From assembly GCF_900115565.1 (NCBI RefSeq), contig NZ_FOWW01000001.1, forward strand, positions 501,731-565,730: 64,000 bases of DNA. Reading direction: 5' to 3'. The notes under the pieces were generated by a model that saw only the letters and a list, made by a program, of their open reading frames with translations, was not told the origin of the DNA and did no database searches. Positions 58,879 to 64,000 of this stretch are shown piece by piece. Both the position numbers and the translations under genes were made by a program. Source of the stretch: Amycolatopsis arida (lineage in GTDB: Bacteria > Actinomycetota > Actinomycetes > Mycobacteriales > Pseudonocardiaceae). The first letter of the stretch is position 1, and each line of letters begins with the position of its first letter.

Positions 58879-60855
58879 TCAGTCGAAGGGCAGCCACGCT
58901 CGCTCGGTCAGGTCACCGAGCGAGGCGACGCCGAGACCGGCGAAGGAGACGGTCCACAGCTCGTTCCCGACGACCAGGGCGCGGCGAACCGACGCGTCCA
59001 CCGCCGTGCCGGCCGGATGCCGCACGGTGCCCACCTCGGCCAGACTCGCGCCGGACTGCCGCAGCACCAGCGCTTCACCGACGACGGCCACCTCGCGCCC
59101 GGTCACCGGACCGCTCGTCGGCAGCACCAGCAGCCCGCTGGGCGGCCAGTGCAGGAACGCGTGCGGGTCCGACTCGACCTCCGAGTACGCCCCCGGCACG
59201 TGGTGCCGCGCCACCCGCCGCGGCCGCGCCGGGTCGGACACGTCGAACAGTGACACCTGGAGCCCCAGCCGCCGGCCGTCGAGGTCGGCCTCCTGCCCCA
59301 CCCCGACCAGGCGCCCGTTGCCGACGTCGTGCAGGTAGGCCGAGTACCCGGTGATCTTCAGCTCCCCCACCACGGCCGGTGCCGCGGGGTCGCGCAGGTC
59401 GAGGGTGTAGAGCGGATCGGTCTCCCGGAACGTCACCACGTACCCGACCGGACCGAGGAACCGCACGGCGTGGATCCGCTCACCCCGACCCAGCCCGCCC
59501 ACCGAGCCCACCTCGACCAGCTCGGACTCCCGCCGGGCCAGCACGGTGACCGCGCTCGCGGACGCGGCCCGCTCACCCCGGTCGGTGGTCGTCGCCACCC
59601 GCAGGTGCCCGGCGTGCTCGGACAGCGCGTACTGGTTCAGCAGCCAGCCGTCGACCGCGCCGGAGGCCACGTACCGCGGCGGGCCCGGCACCAGCATGTC
59701 GAACCGGTGCACCTCGGTCCGGTCGGCCCCGGACCGGTTCGCCACGTACAGCGTCTCCGCCGTCGCGTACACGGTGTCCCCGTCGGCCACGATCGACACC
59801 GGGTCGCCGGTGCCGAGCTCCCCGGCCAGGTCGACGGTCAGCACGGTGAGCAGCGAGGCCCCGCTGTACTCGGCCGGCCGGCTCACCCGCGCGCAGTCCA
59901 CCAGTCGCCCCTCCCGCCGGGTCGACCCCGCGGTGAGCTCGTAGCGCGGCAGCCAGTCGTCGATCGTCGCCGCGGCCACCGCGGACTCGTTGTGCCGCAA
60001 CGCCTTCCCCAGCGACCCCGCGTCGTTCGGGTAGCTGAACGGCAGGCGAGGCGCCGACCGCACCACCACGCGCGCCCTGCCGTCGACCAGCCGGGCGTCG
60101 ACGAAGGTGCCGGCCACCGACAGTGTGCCGAGCACCCGTGCCGGGCCGGCGAGGTCGACCAGCATCAGCCGGGTCCCGCCCTCCGGAGGGGCGAAGCCGG
60201 GGTCGGCCTCCGGCATCCCACCGGGATCGGAGCCGGGCTCGACACCGGTGATGCCCGGCCCCGGCCGCGGCACCGGTGCCGGCAGCGGCTCCGGCATGGG
60301 CATCGGCGACATGTCCGAAGCCAGCACCAGCGCGCGGTCGCCGTGCAGCAGCAGGCCCTCCGGCGCGTCCCCCGGAATCTCCACTGTGGACGTGATTTCG
60401 CGGGAGGCGACATCGGCGACCCGCAGCCGGCCGTCGACCACCGTCACCACCCTGCGGCCGTCGGTCCGCGCCAGGTCGGGCTCACCGACCCCGGCCTCGT
60501 GCGTGTTGGTGCCGGAGTGCTCCCGGGCCGGAGCGGCCGGGGCAGCGGCCGTGCCCTCCCCCGTGCCCTCCCCCGTGCCCTCCGCCGACAACCGGCCGTC
60601 GGCCACCGCCGGGCCGTTCCCGGCGAACCCGCCGACCGACCCGCGGTCGAACCCGTACGGTCCCACCCGCGACAGGGCCGCCTTGCGCAGCTCCGCCAGC
60701 GCCTGATCGCAGGAGTCGAACGCCACCAGCCCCGGCGTCGCGGCCGCGGTCCCGGCACCCCCGAACGGCACCGGGAGCACCCCCGAGCTGACACAGCCGA
60801 CGAGCACGGCGGCGGCGAGCACGGCCCACCGCGGCCGGAGGAGGTCGCGCTTCAT
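58879..60855 (-). CDS. Secreted beta-propeller lipoprotein (Beta_propel family)
   Basis: 658 residues. Lipoprotein signal with lipobox LVGC (AVLVGCVSSG). A large C-terminal beta-propeller (Beta_propel, PF09826 type): HSGTNTHEAGVGEPDLARTDG, then blade motifs (YTLDLRDPAAPAVVGELKITGYSAYLH, VSLFDVSDPARPRR). Two Pro/Gly-rich linkers (MPMPEPLPAPVP, EGTGEGTGEG). Located on the outside of the membrane; function unknown in the family. ATG 60855. Confidence 0.85.
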   Translation of the reverse strand: MKRDLLRPRWAVLAAAVLVGCVSSGVLPVPFGGAGTAAATPGLVAFDSCDQALAELRKAALSRVGPYGFDRGSVGGFAGNGPAVADGRLSAEGTGEGTGEGTAAAPAAPAREHSGTNTHEAGVGEPDLARTDGRRVVTVVDGRLRVADVASREITSTVEIPGDAPEGLLLHGDRALVLASDMSPMPMPEPLPAPVPRPGPGITGVEPGSDPGGMPEADPGFAPPEGGTRLMLVDLAGPARVLGTLSVAGTFVDARLVDGRARVVVRSAPRLPFSYPNDAGSLGKALRHNESAVAAATIDDWLPRYELTAGSTRREGRLVDCARVSRPAEYSGASLLTVLTVDLAGELGTGDPVSIVADGDTVYATAETLYVANRSGADRTEVHRFDMLVPGPPRYVASGAVDGWLLNQYALSEHAGHLRVATTTDRGERAASASAVTVLARRESELVEVGSVGGLGRGERIHAVRFLGPVGYVVTFRETDPLYTLDLRDPAAPAVVGELKITGYSAYLHDVGNGRLVGVGQEADLDGRRLGLQVSLFDVSDPARPRRVARHHVPGAYSEVESDPHAFLHWPPSGLLVLPTSGPVTGREVAVVGEALVLRQSGASLAEVGTVRHPAGTAVDASVRRALVVGNELWTVSFAGLGVASLGDLTERAWLPFD

Positions 60856-61053
60856 ACCGGACAGGACGGGGCCGACCACCCGGTCGGTTGCACCGACGCC
60901 CGAGCGGATCCGCCGTGGACGTGGCGTGACCTGGATCACCGGACGCTCGAGCCGCGCTCGGGAAGCCTCGTGGGCACGGCGCCGGGACGGCGGGATCGGC
61001 TAGGCTGCGTCCGGAGTCTGATCAGCACGACAAGCGTTCGGGAGGCGTGCTCC

Positions 61054-61914
61054 ATGGTCGTCGGTCCCCACGGCGGGCAGCATCCGTTCACGACGTACAT
61101 GACGTCGCTGACCTCGTCGTTCACCGAGCTGCTCGCCACCCATCACCCCGACGCGCTGCCCTGGGCCAGGGTGCCCGACGCGAAGCTCGCCGGGCAGACG
61201 CCGCACGGCACGACGATCGTGGCGCTGCGCTTCGACGGCGGCGTGCTGATGGCCGGCGACCGGCAGATCACCAGCGGGACCACGATCAGCTACCGGTACG
61301 CGCAGAAGGTCTTCGTCGCCGACGAGTACTCCTGCGTCGGCGTCGCCGGCAGCGCGTCGCTGGCCTTCGAGATGGCCCGCCTCTTCCGCCTCGAGCTGCT
61401 GCACTACGAGAAGATCGAGGGCCGCACGCTGTCGCTGCAGGGCAAGGCGAACAAGCTCAGCTCGATGGTCCGCGGCAACCTCGACATGGCCACCCAGGGC
61501 CTGGTGGTCGTGCCGATCTACGCCGGCTACGACCAGTTCGCCGACGTCGGCCGGATCTTCAGCTACGACCCGATCGGCGGGGTCAGCGAGGAGCACGACG
61601 GCTACCACTCGATCGGCTCCGGCTCGACCTTCGCGCTGGGCAGCCTCAAGAAGCTGCACCGCTCCACCCTCGGCGAGCGGGACGCCATCACGGTCGCCAT
61701 GGAGGCGCTCTACGACGCCGCGGAGGGCGACGTGGCCACCATGGGCCCGGACCTGGCTCGCGACGTCTACCCCGTGGTGCACGTGGTGACCGCCGACGGC
61801 GACCGGGAGCTGCCCGACGACGAGGTCGGCCCGATCGCCCGCGAGGTCGTGCAGCGGCGGATGGGCGCACCGGACGGGCCGAAGGTCGACATGAGCCGGG
61901 AGCAGTCGAGCTGA
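61054..61914 (+). CDS. Stand-alone proteasome beta subunit (PrcB paralogue)
   Basis: 286 residues. A 52-residue propeptide is followed by HG-TTIVAL, where Thr53 would be the catalytic Thr1. Relative to it, Asp17 (MAGDRQ) and Lys33 (YAQKVF) of the proteolytic site are present. The rest follows PrcB (MVRGNLDMATQGLVVVPIYAGYD, GYHSIGSGSTFA, EALYDAAEGDVATMGPDL). No prcA, pup or ARC gene is within 10 kb, unlike the standard pup-prcB-prcA order. GGAGG upstream of ATG 61054. Sequence differs noticeably from mycobacterial PrcB in the S1 pocket region (DRQITSGTTISYRY). Confidence 0.9.
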   Translation: MVVGPHGGQHPFTTYMTSLTSSFTELLATHHPDALPWARVPDAKLAGQTPHGTTIVALRFDGGVLMAGDRQITSGTTISYRYAQKVFVADEYSCVGVAGSASLAFEMARLFRLELLHYEKIEGRTLSLQGKANKLSSMVRGNLDMATQGLVVVPIYAGYDQFADVGRIFSYDPIGGVSEEHDGYHSIGSGSTFALGSLKKLHRSTLGERDAITVAMEALYDAAEGDVATMGPDLARDVYPVVHVVTADGDRELPDDEVGPIAREVVQRRMGAPDGPKVDMSREQSS

Positions 61915-61958
61915 CCGAACACGGGCCGTGCTCGGGCGAGCACGAGCGGTGGCCTTGA

Positions 61959-64000
61959 TCAGCGCCCGCCGGGCAGTGCCCGGCGCAGCACCTCGGCGAG
62001 GTGCACCGCGTGGCGGTCCGACTCCTGCTCGATCTGGGTGCGGCAGCTGAAGCCGTCGGAGATGACGAGGGTGTCGGCGGGCGTGTCGCGCAGCGCCGGC
62101 AGCAGCCGGTCCTCCGCGCAGGCCACCGACACCGCGTAGTGCCCGCGCTCGAACCCGAAGTTGCCGGCGAGCCCGCAGCACCCCGTGTCCAAGGTGGAGT
62201 TGCGTACTCCGGCGGCGGCGAGCACCCGCTCGTCGGCGGCGAAGCCGAGCACGGCGTGCTGGTGGCAGTGCACCTGGCTCACCGCGTCGACGTCCAGCGC
62301 GCGCCACGGCACGTCCGCGCCGGCCACCAGCTCCGCGAGCGTGCGGGTGCGCTCGGCCAGCAGCGCGCCGGTGGCGTCGCCGGGCAGCAGGTGGCCGAGG
62401 TCGCCGCGGAACAGCGCCGCGCAGCTGGGCTCCAGCCCGGCCACCTGGTACCCGGCGGCCAGGTACGGCCGCAGCACGTCGAGCGTGCGGCGCAGCACCC
62501 CGCGGGCGATCCCGAGCTGCCCGGTGGACACCCAGGTCAGCCCGCAGCAGACGCCGCGCGCCGGCAGCACCACCTGGTAGCCGGCGGCGGTGAGCACCTC
62601 GACGGCCGCGTCGAGCACCCCGGGGGTGAAGTAGTTGTTGAACGAGTCGGGCCACAGCAGCACCGGCCGCCGCGCCGCCGGGTCGGGCGGGCGGCGCAGG
62701 TCGCGGCGGGCCCGGGTGAACGGCACCGGCGCGAACGGTGGCAGCGCGCGCTCCGGCGCGATCCCGCCGAGCCGCTTGAGCACCGCCGCCGCCCGCGGCC
62801 GCCGGGTGACGCCGGTGGCCAGCCGGGGCGCGAGCCCGACCGCACGCAACCACAGCGGAAGCCAGCCCAGCGAGTAGTGCGTCACCGGGCGGAGCCGGCC
62901 GCGGTAGTGCTGGTGGTAGAACTCCGCCTTGTAGGTCGCCATGTCGACATCCACCGGACAGTCGGACAGGCAGCCCTTGCAGGACAGGCACAGGTCCAGC
63001 GCCTCGCGCACCTCGGGCGAGCGCCAGCCGCCGGTCACCAGTTCCCCGTCGATCATCTCGGCGAGCAGGTGTGCCCTGCCCCGGGTGGAGTGCCGCTCCT
63101 CCCTGGTCGCCCGGTAACTCGGGCACATCACCCCGCCGCCGCTGGTGTTGCGGCACTTGCCGACGCCGACGCAGCGGCGCACGGCGGCGCCGAAGCTGCC
63201 CCCGTCGTGCGGGTAGCCGAGCATCGTGGCCCGCTCGATCGCCGGCGGCGCGGGGCGCGGGCGCAGGTCGGCGTCGACCGGCCGGGGGTCGACCAGCACG
63301 CCGGGGTTCATCCCGTTGTCCGGGTCGAAGATCCCCTTGAACCGGCGGAAGGCCGCCAGCACCCGCGGCGAGTACATCCGGGGCAGCAGCTCCGAGCGGG
63401 CCTGGCCGTCGCCGTGCTCGCCGGACAGCGACCCGCCGTGCGCGGCGACGAGGTCGGCGGCCTCCTCGAGAAAGACACGGAAAGCGCGGACCCCACGCGC
63501 GGAGAGCAGGTCGAAGTCCAGCCGCATGTGCAGGCAGCCCTCGCCGTAGTGCCCGTAGACCACGCTGCGCCGGCCGTGCCGGCGCATCAGGTCCTTGAAC
63601 TCGCGCAGGTAGGCGCCCAGCCGCTCGGGCGGGACGGCGGCGTCCTCCCAGCCGGGCCACGCCTCGGTGCCGTCGGCGAGCCGGGTGGCCAGGCCGGCGC
63701 CCTCCTCGCGGATGCGCCACAGCCGGCGCCGCGCGGCCGGGTCGGTGAGCACGGCGTGGCCGGTGCACCGGTCACCGAGCGCGCGGGCCAGCGCGCCCGC
63801 CCTCCGCTCGGCCTCGCCCGGCTCGGCGCCGGCCAGCTCGACGAGCAGCCACGCGCCGCCGGGGGGCAGCCCGGCCCGCCGCCCGGGGCCGACCAGCCCC
63901 ACCAGCTCGGCGTCCAGACCCTCGACGGTGAGCGGGCCGACCGGCAGGATGTCCGGCACCGCGTCGGCGGCGGCGACGTCGTCGGGGAACCCGAGCACGG
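61959..64000 (-). CDS. FAD/Fe-S oxidoreductase (GlcD-GlcF fusion type), N-terminus off window
   Basis: About 680 C-terminal residues are visible. FAD-oxidase C-terminal part (VVYGHYGEGCLHMRLDFD, SLSGEHGDGQARSELLPRMY), then two ferredoxin-like clusters (CVGVGKCRNTSGGGVMCPS; CLSCKGCLSDCPVDVD), then two CCG domains (CCGLTW; CCGLAGNFGFERGHY) as in GlcF/heterodisulfide reductase. Such fused enzymes (about 950 residues) oxidise D-lactate or similar hydroxy acids and pass electrons to quinones. Convergent with the PrcB gene, 44 bases apart. Confidence 0.9.
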   Translation of the reverse strand, partial: VLGFPDDVAAADAVPDILPVGPLTVEGLDAELVGLVGPGRRAGLPPGGAWLLVELAGAEPGEAERRAGALARALGDRCTGHAVLTDPAARRRLWRIREEGAGLATRLADGTEAWPGWEDAAVPPERLGAYLREFKDLMRRHGRRSVVYGHYGEGCLHMRLDFDLLSARGVRAFRVFLEEAADLVAAHGGSLSGEHGDGQARSELLPRMYSPRVLAAFRRFKGIFDPDNGMNPGVLVDPRPVDADLRPRPAPPAIERATMLGYPHDGGSFGAAVRRCVGVGKCRNTSGGGVMCPSYRATREERHSTRGRAHLLAEMIDGELVTGGWRSPEVREALDLCLSCKGCLSDCPVDVDMATYKAEFYHQHYRGRLRPVTHYSLGWLPLWLRAVGLAPRLATGVTRRPRAAAVLKRLGGIAPERALPPFAPVPFTRARRDLRRPPDPAARRPVLLWPDSFNNYFTPGVLDAAVEVLTAAGYQVVLPARGVCCGLTWVSTGQLGIARGVLRRTLDVLRPYLAAGYQVAGLEPSCAALFRGDLGHLLPGDATGALLAERTRTLAELVAGADVPWRALDVDAVSQVHCHQHAVLGFAADERVLAAAGVRNSTLDTGCCGLAGNFGFERGHYAVSVACAEDRLLPALRDTPADTLVISDGFSCRTQIEQESDRHAVHLAEVLRRALPGGR

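Noticed and set aside
1-64000. Search by eye for tRNA and rRNA genes
   Set aside because: No cloverleaf with a plausible T-loop GTTCGAATC-type sequence or rRNA signature was noticed; a covariance scan would be decisive.

Overview
High-GC actinobacterial chromosome, most consistent with the Pseudonocardiaceae and probably an Amycolatopsis-like organism. This rests on the strong G/C third-position bias, a PrcB-type proteasome subunit, an XRE/DUF397 pair, a CtpH/CtpI-like giant P-type ATPase, WS/DGAT and FadB/FadA lipid genes, an actinobacterial SOS box and DasR-type site, and GC-rich intergenic repeats. Genus is inference. No rRNA, tRNA or CRISPR array was seen.

Layout. 1-2.3 kb: a glutathionyl-hydroquinone-reductase-like gene (cut by the window edge) and a WS/DGAT acyltransferase. 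2.4-6.7 kb: a secreted PQQ-type sugar dehydrogenase facing a complete, tightly overlapping pqqA-C-D-E-B operon, so the cofactor and a likely user sit side by side. 6.7-7.8 kb: a 1.1 kb gene-free island of repeats and large hairpins. 7.8-11.1 kb: an MFS exporter behind a MerR-type promoter, an aldo/keto reductase, and a Doc-type toxin-antitoxin pair with a 26-bp operator. 11.1-27.9 kb: a catabolic block (amidase, 2-hydroxyacid dehydrogenase, two Asp/Glu-racemase-fold enzymes, GntR/FCD regulator, tartrate-dehydrogenase-like enzyme, succinate-semialdehyde-type dehydrogenase, class III aminotransferase, DUF3830 protein, GlcD-type flavoenzyme, ThDP enzyme) with a large P-type ATPase in the middle. 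Three copies of the palindrome ATTGTCAACAAT (in one or other orientation) tie most of its promoters together, and the local GntR protein is the obvious candidate to bind them.

28-32.8 kb: a broken hydrolase gene, a P450/TetR operon with a double operator, an XRE/DUF397 pair flanked by inverted 21-bp repeat arrays, and a PP2C-like phosphatase. 32.8-41.5 kb: fatty-acid oxidation (fadA-fadB, a double-headed TetR protein, LtrA, two acyl-CoA dehydrogenases), with palindromic operators. 41.7-48.8 kb: assorted oxidoreductases, two LysR regulators, a PhaC-like hydrolase and an SDR. 48.9-51.3 kb: an SMR efflux gene split in two by an IS110-type element. The element's non-coding left end looks like a bridge-RNA gene, and its two ends would rebuild a promoter if joined.

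51.5-58 kb: an orphan substrate-binding lipoprotein, a broken GNAT gene, a LexA-box-controlled DUF222/HNH endonuclease carrying 16 exact 27-bp coding repeats, a methionine aminopeptidase next to a 24-bp perfect palindrome, an APH-fold kinase and a broken PIG-L deacetylase. 57.7-64 kb: a chitinase with a perfect DasR-type site, a beta-propeller lipoprotein, a stand-alone proteasome beta subunit without prcA or pup, and a FAD/Fe-S oxidoreductase running off the end. The window holds an unusual number of recognisable gene remnants (PIN, hydrolase, SMR, transposase, GNAT, PIG-L).
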